This document shows positions 8,457 to 15,996 of a stretch of 42,203 nt of DNA, piece by piece. The stretch is taken from positions 1 through 42,203 of the forward strand of contig JAAYRO010000147.1 in assembly GCA_012518735.1 (NCBI GenBank). The letters are read 5' to 3'. The translations under genes and the position numbers were made by a program. The DNA comes from Bacillota bacterium (GTDB lineage: Bacteria; Bacillota; Limnochordia; Darwinibacteriales; Darwinibacteriaceae). Position 1 is the first letter of the stretch. Each line of letters starts with the position of its first letter. The notes under the pieces are model-generated. The model was not told the DNA's origin, searched no databases, and saw only the letters and a program-made list of their open reading frames with translations.

Positions 8457-9278
8457 TTGAAAGCCGACCTGCATTTGCATACAACAGAATCAGACGGAAC
8501 TTGGACCCCATCACAGATTGGAACAGAAGCAGTAAAGAGAGGGCTTTCCGTCATTGCTATTACAGATCATGACACTACTGCGGGAGTTAAGGAAGCTGTG
8601 AGAAATGCTCCCACCGAGCTGAAGGTCATTCCTGGTATTGAATTAAGTACCACTACCGAAGCAGAGGAGGAAGTTCACATCCTTGGTTATTGGATTGACA
8701 TCTCCAATCCCCATTTGGAGGACAAGTTAATTCGATTCCGTGAATCCCGCATCGGTAGGGCACATGAGATTATATCAAAGCTCAACCAATTAGGGATTCC
8801 ATTAAATTATGAAGATGTACTGCAGTTCGCTTCTCGCAGCGTAGTCAGCCGCAGCCATATTGCGGCCGCTCTCCAAAAAACTGGAGTGGTCCAAAGTAAG
8901 ACTGAAGCCTTTACCAAATGGCTTGGAGTAGGGGCACCTGCGTATGTACCTCGCTTTAAAATAGAACCTCAAGAAGCTGTAGGACTAATTCTGGATGCAG
9001 GAGGCGTACCCGTTTTGGCCCATCCTGGTTTGTTAACAGACTTGCGTATTATTAGTGACTTAATTCCCCATGGCTTGGTAGGTATAGAGGTAGTTCATTC
9101 AGCCCATTCACCTTCCCAAACAGAATACTTTTTGCGAATTGCTGGTGAACTGGGTCTTATCCCCTCTGGTGGTTCAGACTGCCACGGACCAGGAGGAAAA
9201 GATCAACTCTTTATGGGAGATTACACTATACCCATTCATTGGGTCGATGAACTATACAGTCAAAGGGGAAGATACTAG
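8457..9278 (+). CDS. PHP-domain phosphoesterase (TrpH/YciV type)
   Basis: A 273-residue protein made of one PHP domain. Metal-binding motifs are DLHLHTTESDG (residues 4-14), ITDHD, GIELS, the HPG motif in VLAHPGLL and GGSDCHG near the C terminus. It resembles the TrpH/YciV group, whose studied members hydrolyse nucleoside 3',5'-bisphosphates or trim short 5' RNA ends. Substrate here is inferred from the family only. The TTG start is set by TTGAGGAGGA just upstream; the ATG four bases earlier is out of frame. Confidence 0.87.
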   Translation: MKADLHLHTTESDGTWTPSQIGTEAVKRGLSVIAITDHDTTAGVKEAVRNAPTELKVIPGIELSTTTEAEEEVHILGYWIDISNPHLEDKLIRFRESRIGRAHEIISKLNQLGIPLNYEDVLQFASRSVVSRSHIAAALQKTGVVQSKTEAFTKWLGVGAPAYVPRFKIEPQEAVGLILDAGGVPVLAHPGLLTDLRIISDLIPHGLVGIEVVHSAHSPSQTEYFLRIAGELGLIPSGGSDCHGPGGKDQLFMGDYTIPIHWVDELYSQRGRY

Positions 9279-9290
9279 CCCTATAGGAAG

Positions 9291-9327
9291 GTAGGAGGTT
9301 TTTCCAGCAGGTCAATTGAAAGAAGTC
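9291..9327 (+). repeat. Degenerate intergenic element, possible copy 1
   Basis: The gap between the PHP gene and the acetyltransferase gene contains AGGAGGTTTTTCCAGCAG followed closely by GTC and a GAA triplet. It resembles three other intergenic stretches in this window (10037-10070, 30864-30900, 40147-40180) that share an AGGA-T-rich start. The similarity is weak and this copy is the least certain. Confidence 0.25.
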
Positions 9328-9420
9328 CCGAAAGTAACTAGTGAGAATGCATCTCTGAAAATCATCGTACTATTCATCATACCAACTATTAAACAACCAA
9401 TGACGAAGGAGTTGTCGAAA

Positions 9421-9951
9421 ATGTCACAGTTGATGGGAGAGAGAATCTGGCTGCGACCCGTTGAAACCAGAGATTTGCCTGTGCTAGCAGAGTGGGACCA
9501 GGACCCAGAAATCTGCCGATATACCCAAAGTGATTATCCTGGACAGCCTCTCAAAACAAGCACCCGCAATAAAGTGCATTATGCTGTTATTTTGAACAAC
9601 AAGCTTATTGGAGATATTGAGCTTGATCATATTGCCTGGAGAAGTGGTGATGCCGAACTAAAAGTTCGCATTGGCTCTAAGAACCTGTGGAATCAAGGGT
9701 ATGGGACAGATGCTGTTCTCACCATTCTGAACTACGCATTTAGAAGAGTAAACCTCTCTAGAATTTATCTGCGAGTCTACAGCGATAATACTCGGGCCAT
9801 ACGCTGCTATAAAAAAGCTGGTTTCAAAAAGGAAGGTCGATTACAGCGCATGGACAAACAAAACAGTGAAAACACTACTGAGATCATTCTTATGAGAATC
9901 CTCAAAAGTGAGTTTCTTAAACTTCATAAATCTTTTTATGATGCAGTTTAG
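9421..9951 (+). CDS. GNAT family N-acetyltransferase (RimJ/RimL-like)
   Basis: A 176-residue acetyltransferase of the RimJ/RimL-like GNAT group. It opens with the typical ERIWLRPVETRDLPVLAEW strand-helix, and has the acetyl-CoA binding region around NQGYGTDAVL and the late motif YSDNTRAIRCYKKAGFKKEG. The substrate is unknown. ATG 9421 is chosen because AAGGAG lies 9 bp upstream and the GNAT fold begins right there. The longer frame from TTG 9316 would add an unrelated stretch. It ends at a strong terminator. Confidence 0.85.
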   Translation: MSQLMGERIWLRPVETRDLPVLAEWDQDPEICRYTQSDYPGQPLKTSTRNKVHYAVILNNKLIGDIELDHIAWRSGDAELKVRIGSKNLWNQGYGTDAVLTILNYAFRRVNLSRIYLRVYSDNTRAIRCYKKAGFKKEGRLQRMDKQNSENTTEIILMRILKSEFLKLHKSFYDAV

Positions 9952-9952
9952 T

Positions 9953-9979
9953 GCCGCAGTTTCTGCGGCTCTTTTTTTT
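9953..9979 (+). terminator. Strong intrinsic terminator after the acetyltransferase gene
   Basis: A perfect 7-bp stem GCCGCAG / CTGCGGC with loop TTT is followed by C and eight T residues. It closes the transcript that includes the acetyltransferase gene and isolates the envelope operon downstream. Confidence 0.9.
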
Positions 9980-10036
9980 CTTCCCCCCACAACCAGCCAA
10001 AACGAACGAAACATATTAACGGAAACTCTAGCCCAA

Positions 10037-10070
10037 GGCAAGGATTATGAAGGGCAGTGTCGAACATAAG
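10037..10070 (+). promoter_or_regulatory. Intergenic element with a Spo0A-box-like TGTCGAA
   Basis: The 160-bp gap before exbB holds an exact TGTCGAA heptamer (10058-10064), the consensus Spo0A binding box, about 50 bp before the exbB start. It is embedded in an element of the form AGGATTAT...GCAG-TGTCGAA-CATAAG that resembles other gaps in this window. It could be a Spo0A site, a repeated element of the genome, or chance. No clear -35/-10 pair was recognised in the rest of the gap. Confidence 0.35.
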
Positions 10071-10111
10071 AAAAAGATGTTTCTGTCAGTTACTGTATTG
10101 GAGGGGTATTT

Positions 10112-10726
10112 ATGCTAGAATTTTTCGTCCTTGGTGGCCCAGTAATGATTCCTTTATTATTCTGCTCGATTTTCGCGGTTGCTGTTGGCATTGAAAGACT
10201 GTGGTATTTGCTGCGTTCACGTGTTGATACTGAGGACCTAATGGAAGACATTAGGCTTGCATTGGGACAGGGCAAAGTATTAGAAGCAATGCAGATCGCA
10301 AAGAAATCTCGAGGTCCGGTAGCTGCTGTATTAGCTGCAGGAATAGCTCACTATGACAAAGACAGAGAAGAGATTAAAGAACACATTGAAACAGTGGGGC
10401 GCGAAGAGATCTTTAAGATGGAGCGCCGAATGAACGTATTGGACACAATCGTGATGATTTCTCCATTACTCGGAATTTTAGGGACTGTGACTGGGATCAT
10501 CAAGAGTTTTAATGTAATGGCTGCACTCGAAGGGGTTAATCAAGCATCTGCTCTCAGCGCAGGAATCGCCGAGGCTTTGATTACAACTGCAGCAGGCTTG
10601 ATTATTGCCATCCCAACGATGGCCCTTTACTCTTATTTAAATGGTATCATTGATCGTAATACAGCCGATATGAGCAAGAGAGCGACGGAATTATTAACCA
10701 TCCTAGAGTCGAGGGGTGAGTTTTAG
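10112..10726 (+). CDS. exbB: ExbB/TolQ/MotA-type proton channel protein
   Basis: A 204-residue inner-membrane protein of the MotA/TolQ/ExbB family. It has one hydrophobic segment at about residues 8-30, a cytoplasmic stretch, and two later membrane helices around 110-132 (ISPLLGILGTVTGIIKSF) and 150-180 (ALITTAAGLIIAIPTMAL), the conserved proton-channel part. With ExbD it uses the proton gradient to energise TonB. The neighbours exbD and tonB identify it as ExbB rather than MotA. Start ATG has GGAGGGG upstream. It is the first gene of a five-gene operon ending at 15426. Confidence 0.92.
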   Translation: MLEFFVLGGPVMIPLLFCSIFAVAVGIERLWYLLRSRVDTEDLMEDIRLALGQGKVLEAMQIAKKSRGPVAAVLAAGIAHYDKDREEIKEHIETVGREEIFKMERRMNVLDTIVMISPLLGILGTVTGIIKSFNVMAALEGVNQASALSAGIAEALITTAAGLIIAIPTMALYSYLNGIIDRNTADMSKRATELLTILESRGEF

Positions 10727-11130
10727 TGAATTTCCAGAGAAATAACAGAAGGGGTAGAAGTCCTGATATTCTACCCATGATTGATGTGGTATTCTTTCTG
10801 CTTGTGTTTTTCATGTTATTTACAACAATTAAGACCACTCCGTTTGGACTTGATGTGGAACTGCCAAAAGCAGTTACTGGTAATCCACAGCAAAACACTC
10901 AATTTGAGATAACAGTAAATCGGGATGGCGCATTTTATGTCAGTGGTAAAATGGTCACAGGGCCAGAACTACGGGCCCAACTAGAACAGCGCCTTCGCTC
11001 AAACCCAGATCTTTTTGTTATTGTTAAGGCGGACAAACAAGTCCGCTATGAACATGTAGTAAATGCTCTTGATCATGTTCGCAGCGTAGGTGGTTACAAA
11101 TTGGGGTTAGCTGTCGATCAAGGGTCCTAA
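10726..11130 (+). CDS. exbD: ExbD/TolR-type biopolymer transport protein
   Basis: A 134-residue protein with a single N-terminal membrane helix (about residues 16-36). The helix contains the essential proton-relaying Asp in PMIDVVFFLLVFFM. A periplasmic ExbD domain follows (VELPKA to the C terminus). It forms the channel complex with ExbB. The GTG start overlaps the exbB stop by one base (TAGTG), so translation is coupled. Length is usual for the family. Confidence 0.92.
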   Translation: MNFQRNNRRGRSPDILPMIDVVFFLLVFFMLFTTIKTTPFGLDVELPKAVTGNPQQNTQFEITVNRDGAFYVSGKMVTGPELRAQLEQRLRSNPDLFVIVKADKQVRYEHVVNALDHVRSVGGYKLGLAVDQGS

Positions 11131-11148
11131 TTGAAGGGGGAGGATTAT

Positions 11149-12120
11149 GTGTACAATCCGTACGGTGAAGAACAATCACTAAATAAATTCCTATTGATCT
11201 CTGTGGTTCTTCATGCCATCGTCTTCTTAACCTTCCCAAAATGGAATTCTTTCTTGATCTCAGATGTTCCGGGTATGGCAGATGGTGGGGTCATTCAAGT
11301 GATGCATATAGAGTCTTCTGTTAATCCACGACCGTCACCTATAACTGACCCCTTATCACAATCTACAATTCCTCGTGTTACAGAACCCCGTCCAACGCCA
11401 GAGTCAAAACCAACTGAGGCAGCAGTAGCCCAACCGAAACCTGCCGAGGTAGAAAAGCCCGTACTAGAACAGTCAAAACCTGCCTTAGCTTCCGAACCAG
11501 AGGAAGCTCCAGTTTTAGAAGAGCCTGTTCCGTACGAGCCAACTCCTGAAGAGACTGGAGAATCAGGCCCAGGAGAGATACTCACCTCTGAATCGGGAAC
11601 AGAAGCTGTTATTCAAGATGAATCTGAATCAAGAACCGTTATTGAACCACCAACGGAGCCGAAGCCAGAACCTACTCCACGACCGACCCAAACAGATTCT
11701 AGTGGTTCGGGTCATGGAATTCTTGGGGAACAAGACAATGTGGGAACAACACAGTCTGGAGAGGGAGAAGCAGAAACAGCTCCACCGGCCCCACCTCCAC
11801 CACCAAGTGGTCGTTCACTACACGTCGGCGGTGGGACTCCTTTGTACCCAAAGAACGCAGAACATGATGGGGTAGAAGGTACTGTAAAATTGGCTGCCAG
11901 TGTAGCTTCATCAGGAGAGATTATCTCCGTAGTGATTGTTGAATCTTCAGGCGATACCCGCCTGGATCAGCAGGCGTTAAGAACAATTCAGTTAGGTTGG
12001 AAGTTCAAAGATGCTCAGTACGATTATCTAATTGATCTAGAGGTCATATTCACACGACAGCAAGATGGATATACTACCGATGTGCAGTATGGCGAAGTAG
12101 AATGGATTAACGTTCCATAA
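11149..12120 (+). CDS. tonB: TonB-family energy transducer
   Basis: A 323-residue protein with the three-part TonB layout: an N-terminal membrane anchor (about residues 13-29), a long Pro/Glu-rich spacer (about 60-215, many EP, KP and TP pairs), and a C-terminal TonB_C domain (about 235-318, with PLYPKNAEHDGVEGTVKL and STATI-like core strands). TonB spans the periplasm and transmits force to outer-membrane receptors, so it implies an outer membrane. GTG 11149 is chosen because GGGGGAGG lies 5 bp before it; TTG 11131 is less well placed. No TonB-dependent receptor gene lies in this window. Confidence 0.88.
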   Translation: MYNPYGEEQSLNKFLLISVVLHAIVFLTFPKWNSFLISDVPGMADGGVIQVMHIESSVNPRPSPITDPLSQSTIPRVTEPRPTPESKPTEAAVAQPKPAEVEKPVLEQSKPALASEPEEAPVLEEPVPYEPTPEETGESGPGEILTSESGTEAVIQDESESRTVIEPPTEPKPEPTPRPTQTDSSGSGHGILGEQDNVGTTQSGEGEAETAPPAPPPPPSGRSLHVGGGTPLYPKNAEHDGVEGTVKLAASVASSGEIISVVIVESSGDTRLDQQALRTIQLGWKFKDAQYDYLIDLEVIFTRQQDGYTTDVQYGEVEWINVP

Positions 12121-12134
12121 GGAGGATAGAGAAA

Positions 12135-14162
12135 ATGCGGAGAAAGTTGTTAGTAGTGTTAGTCGTATTGCTATCTCTATCGCTCCCCGTTACTACAGAG
12201 GGTCAAACTATTGAGAGTAGCAAAATCGAGATTCGAAATGAATACATTCGGATTGTGGTCAACACATCTGAGGCGAACAAGGGAAGGTTTTCTGTTGGCA
12301 CTACTGGTGGAGACCCTGACCGAGATACAGATCAGAATAAGCATTTGATTTTTGGAGGGGACGAACCTTGGACGTCCTACACTACTGTACGTATTGGTAA
12401 TGATAACTGGGTCTACGGCAGCCCAACAGACCGTCGTGCCGGGCGAAAAGGCCAATATGGAGAAATGATTCTAGAGCCAACAATAATTGACGATGCCATC
12501 CACAGTGGATGGCAGTTAGGTCCTGTGGAGGTCAGGCAGATCTTGAGTTTTGCTCGGAGTACCACTACTGGACTCATGGATACTGCCAGAATTGAATATC
12601 AAGTGCACAATCGAGACTCTGTGTCTCATATGGTAGGGCTACGTGTGATGGTAGACACCATGCTGGGTGCCAATGACGGGGCGCCCTTTCGAGTAAATGA
12701 CCGGGCTTTATTGACGGATACAGTCTATTATGCCAATGAAATGCCCCAGTTTTGGCAAGCCTTTGACTCTTTATCTAATCCACAAGTCATGTCCCAGGGC
12801 ACCTTGAAAGGACCCGATGTCTCCACACCGGACCGAGTATATTTTACGAACTGGGGAAGCGTAGCCGATGACGTTTGGAACTTTGACTTTACTCCTGGGC
12901 GAGACTACACTCGAAAAGGAGAATTCGAGTTAGATAGTGCTATTGCCTTGTTTTGGGATCCAGTTCCACTGGGGCCAAATGAAACGAGAAGCTACGTAGC
13001 TCAGTACGGTCTGGGAGGAGTAACTATTGCCCCAGGAGATTTAGTGTTAGGCGTTACGTCGCCAGCACAGATCACAGCAGATGCAGAAGGATTCCAGACC
13101 TTCTCCATTATTGCCTATGTTCAGAACGCAGGCAGAGGAGAATCTAGGGATGTAACAGCTGAGATAAAATTGCCTCCAGGTTTAGAATTAGTAGGCAGTA
13201 GTCCTAAACGGAATCTAGGAAACCTTCAAGTAGGTGAGACAGAACAAACTGGCTGGCAGGTAAGAGCCGTCAGCAATGCTAGTGGAGTTCTAACATATGA
13301 AGTATCTGTCACAGCCATTAACAGCAAACCAAATCGGGTTCGACGTGATGTGACAGTTGTAAGTCCTGCCAAACTCAGAGTGTTCTTCAGTGGTCCTCCA
13401 GCTCTAGCCGTGGTAGATGAGAAATATAACCCTTCACCATTTGAAATCAAGGCTGAAATTCACAATGAAGGGGGAACACCAGCGTACCGCGGTATGTTTA
13501 GTGTTCTGCACCCCCTTGGGCTGGAATTGGCTAGTGGTGAAAGAACGCAGAAGTTTACAGGTCCTATTGAGCCAGGTGAAAAAGTTGAGTTAAGCTGGTA
13601 TCTAGAGCCAACTGGTATCTCTGGCCAACTACCTTACTCCTTAACTATCAGTTCAAGCGCGGGACAGGATCTTCAGAATAACTTCATTTTCGTACCTGAA
13701 CTGAATCCAAAAGTTTGGATAGATGAACCTGTAATTTACGGTGACCAATCAATTCGACCTGGAGATTACTTTTCCGTGTCCTTTTGGGCCACCAATATCA
13801 AGGATTTTACTGCAGCACACTTTGACGTCTCGTTCAATCCCAATGTTGTTGAAGTGGTTGGCAAAACACTGGACATTACCCAAGGTACTCTGTTTATTGA
13901 TGACAGTGTAACACCACCAAAACGGTTGCCTTGGACCATGCCTCAAGTCTATAATGACGAAGGTAAAATCATTGGAATCCAAGGAAACCGCGGTGCGGAC
14001 AAACCACTAACCATTTCGTATGGAACCTTAGTAACAATTCATTTTCGAGCTAAGGCTGTGGGAGAAACAGATATTGCTTTAGAGAACATACGCATCTGGG
14101 ACAGCGGTGGTTCTTTGGTTGACTTTGAATTGGTAGGTAGAGACATTAATGTTGAACCCTAG
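12135..14162 (+). CDS. Secreted multidomain beta protein with cohesin-like C-terminal domain
   Basis: A 675-residue exported protein. Residues 1-24 form a signal peptide (LLVVLVVLLSLSLPV). Residues about 30-300 form a beta-rich domain that I do not recognise. Residues about 310-400 and 410-510 look like two CARDB/DUF11-type Ig-like repeats (TAEIKLPPGLELVG and related). Residues about 535-675 resemble a cohesin-type domain (GDYFSVSFWATNIKDFTAAHF then DVSFNPNVVEVVG). No membrane anchor or sorting motif is visible. It is in the TonB operon, 14 bp after tonB, and next to the SLH protein, so an envelope or surface role is likely. The exact function is unknown. Confidence 0.72.
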   Translation: MRRKLLVVLVVLLSLSLPVTTEGQTIESSKIEIRNEYIRIVVNTSEANKGRFSVGTTGGDPDRDTDQNKHLIFGGDEPWTSYTTVRIGNDNWVYGSPTDRRAGRKGQYGEMILEPTIIDDAIHSGWQLGPVEVRQILSFARSTTTGLMDTARIEYQVHNRDSVSHMVGLRVMVDTMLGANDGAPFRVNDRALLTDTVYYANEMPQFWQAFDSLSNPQVMSQGTLKGPDVSTPDRVYFTNWGSVADDVWNFDFTPGRDYTRKGEFELDSAIALFWDPVPLGPNETRSYVAQYGLGGVTIAPGDLVLGVTSPAQITADAEGFQTFSIIAYVQNAGRGESRDVTAEIKLPPGLELVGSSPKRNLGNLQVGETEQTGWQVRAVSNASGVLTYEVSVTAINSKPNRVRRDVTVVSPAKLRVFFSGPPALAVVDEKYNPSPFEIKAEIHNEGGTPAYRGMFSVLHPLGLELASGERTQKFTGPIEPGEKVELSWYLEPTGISGQLPYSLTISSSAGQDLQNNFIFVPELNPKVWIDEPVIYGDQSIRPGDYFSVSFWATNIKDFTAAHFDVSFNPNVVEVVGKTLDITQGTLFIDDSVTPPKRLPWTMPQVYNDEGKIIGIQGNRGADKPLTISYGTLVTIHFRAKAVGETDIALENIRIWDSGGSLVDFELVGRDINVEP

Positions 14163-14178
14163 GTGAGGAGGCTGACAC

Positions 14179-15426
14179 ATGAAAAGAAAGTCATTTACTT
14201 GTTTTGTCTTAATTGCTTTACTATTTAGTACTATTGGAATTCCTCAAGTCTCAGCTAAACTAACAGATGTACCAACAGATCACTGGGCATATCATGCCGT
14301 GGCAACTCTTGTAAACAAAGGTTACCTAGCAGTATATGAAGATGGAACATTCCAAGGTACAAGGGCGGTTGATCGTTATACCCTAGCTGTAACCTTAGCT
14401 CGAATTCTCGACGAGATTGAAGCAGGTCGTGTTCAAGGTTCAGTAGACGATCTCTCCCTTATTCGAGAGTTATCTTCAGAATTTCGGGAAGAACTGGTCG
14501 TATGGTATGCTGATCGAGATGCACTGGACAGCAAACTGACCGCCATCCAAAAAAGCAGCGTAGCAACGGAAGATAGGGTAAACCGTGTTGTTTCGGCCCA
14601 AGTTGAACTGCAGGAAGAAGTAGAGAAGATTAAGGCCGATTTGTTGAGCGAAATACAGCGACGTGATAATCTAGCAGCAGAGCAGCAGGTAGAGCAGCAA
14701 TTCGCAATAGAACAGCAGGCTCAGCAGATCAGTAATTATGCTGCTCAGATTGATGAACATAAAGCACGCCTAGATGAACTGCTGACAGCCATTGTTCAAC
14801 TGGAAGATGAGCTTCTTAAACAAAAAACAGCAGTTGGTGGATTAGAGAACTGGGCTGGGGAAAAAAGTGCAGTTTTTGCCGCTCTCCAGAATACGGATGA
14901 ACAGCTGCAAGAAGAAACGATGACACTGCGGCTGCGCCTTGACGAACTTGGAGAACTCAGTTCGGCAGATGTTGCAGCACTGCAGGCTGCCTATGACGAA
15001 CTACTAGGTTCTTTAGAAGTATCTCTGGCACAGGTAACCCAACTGAATGAGAGAAACCTTGAGATGGAAAAAGACATGCAGAATCTGGCCGTACTTTTAC
15101 AGCGAGAGACCCAAAGAAGGGAAGATCTGAGTGCTCAAATCGAAACAGCTCAGCACAATCTCCAGCAGTTGGAGGAACAGATCGGACTCTCGGAGGAACA
15201 GCTATCTGAACTCAGCAATCGAGTAAGCTCCGATGTAAGTGTTCAGATGAACGCGGCCCTTATTCGAGAACAACGCTTAGAGCGGCAGATTAAAGAACTC
15301 CAAGAAGAATTTGCCAGCTACAAAGAAACGGCAGAGAGTAAGCAGAAATCATCGAAAACACTGGCATCTATTGCATTAGCAGTTGCAGCTATCGGTGTAG
15401 TTATTGGTTTTCTCCCTGGTAATTAA
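14179..15426 (+). CDS. Omp-alpha-like envelope tether: SLH domain, long coiled coil, C-terminal membrane anchor
   Basis: A 415-residue exported protein. Residues 1-26 are a signal peptide ending VSA. Residues about 28-80 form one SLH domain (DVPTDHWAYHAVATLVNKGY), which in diderms binds peptidoglycan-linked polymers. Residues about 95-390 are an almost unbroken heptad-rich coiled coil full of Glu, Gln and Leu. Residues 392-415 end in a single hydrophobic helix (LASIALAVAAIGVVIGFL) and a short tail. This is the layout of Thermotoga Omp-alpha, a rod that links the cell wall to the outer membrane. An OmpM-type beta barrel is not present. The architecture is clear; outer-membrane anchoring is inferred. 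Confidence 0.78.
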   Translation: MKRKSFTCFVLIALLFSTIGIPQVSAKLTDVPTDHWAYHAVATLVNKGYLAVYEDGTFQGTRAVDRYTLAVTLARILDEIEAGRVQGSVDDLSLIRELSSEFREELVVWYADRDALDSKLTAIQKSSVATEDRVNRVVSAQVELQEEVEKIKADLLSEIQRRDNLAAEQQVEQQFAIEQQAQQISNYAAQIDEHKARLDELLTAIVQLEDELLKQKTAVGGLENWAGEKSAVFAALQNTDEQLQEETMTLRLRLDELGELSSADVAALQAAYDELLGSLEVSLAQVTQLNERNLEMEKDMQNLAVLLQRETQRREDLSAQIETAQHNLQQLEEQIGLSEEQLSELSNRVSSDVSVQMNAALIREQRLERQIKELQEEFASYKETAESKQKSSKTLASIALAVAAIGVVIGFLPGN

Positions 15427-15441
15427 GGAATTTGGTAACCG

Positions 15442-15475
15442 GCAGGACAGCTCAAAAAAGCTGTCCTGCTTTTTT
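15442..15475 (+). terminator. Strong intrinsic terminator after the envelope operon
   Basis: An 11-bp perfect stem GCAGGACAGCT / AGCTGTCCTGC with loop CAAAAA is followed by six T residues. It closes the exbB-to-Omp-alpha operon. Confidence 0.92.
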
Positions 15476-15478
15476 CTT

Positions 15479-15508
15479 GGATAAATACTTTTCTTTTAAA
15501 TCATACTA
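15479..15508 (+). promoter_or_regulatory. Candidate sigma-G promoter before spoVAC
   Basis: GGATA (15479-15483) and CATACTA (15502-15508) are separated by 18 bp. The sigma-G consensus is GHATR-N18-CATXHTA: the -10 box fits completely, the spacing is exact and the -35 box differs at one position. It lies 35 bp upstream of spoVAC and just after a terminator. spoVA operons are forespore sigma-G genes, so the call fits the context. Confidence 0.6.
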
Positions 15509-15543
15509 ACTATGGTTAACTATAGCTGCAGAGGTGAATGCCC

Positions 15544-15984
15544 ATGAAACCTCAAGAGTATCAGAATCTAGTAAAGAAAAATCTTCCCAAGACGCCTATC
15601 TGGAAAAACGTCCTTCTCGCATTCCTCATTGGCGGCGTCATCTGCCTCATTGGCCAAGGTGTACTCAACTTTGCCATCACCATTGAAGAGACAAAAGAGG
15701 AGGCAGCTGCCGTTACATTAGCGATAATGATTCTCATTGGATCAATCCTTACAGGAATTGGGATTTACGATGAAATAGCAGAAATAGGAGGGGCAGGCGC
15801 TGCAATACCTATTACGGGATTCTCCAATACTGTCACAGCAGCTGCCATGGAATTTCGGCGAGAAGGTTTCTTGTTAGGAATGGGAGCTAAAATGTTTATT
15901 ATTGCTGGTCCTGTTTTGGTCTACGGAATTTTATCTGGTTTTATTGTAGCCCTCATAAAAAGCGTCATTCTCGGTCTTTTCTAG
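15544..15984 (+). CDS. spoVAC: Stage V sporulation protein AC
   Basis: A 146-residue membrane protein with four to five hydrophobic segments and the SpoVAC/SpoVAEB family pattern (LAFLIGGVICLIGQG, GGAGAAIPITGFSNTV). SpoVAC is part of the inner spore membrane channel for Ca-dipicolinate; the B. subtilis protein behaves as a mechanosensitive channel. ATG 15544 is chosen over 15538 because GAGGTGA then sits at the usual distance. First gene of a spoVAC-AD-AE unit. Confidence 0.93.
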   Translation: MKPQEYQNLVKKNLPKTPIWKNVLLAFLIGGVICLIGQGVLNFAITIEETKEEAAAVTLAIMILIGSILTGIGIYDEIAEIGGAGAAIPITGFSNTVTAAAMEFRREGFLLGMGAKMFIIAGPVLVYGILSGFIVALIKSVILGLF

Positions 15985-15996
15985 GGAGGTGAGAGT

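Noticed and set aside
10659-10675. GCCGATAT inside exbB as a sigma-D promoter
   Set aside because: No TAAA-like box lies 15 bp upstream and it is inside a coding region; the same holds for similar sequences inside other genes, for example near 9515.
11295-11585. Minus-strand frame of 96 codons across tonB
   Set aside because: It is a Ser/Gly-rich mirror of the Pro/Glu-rich TonB spacer and has no independent support.
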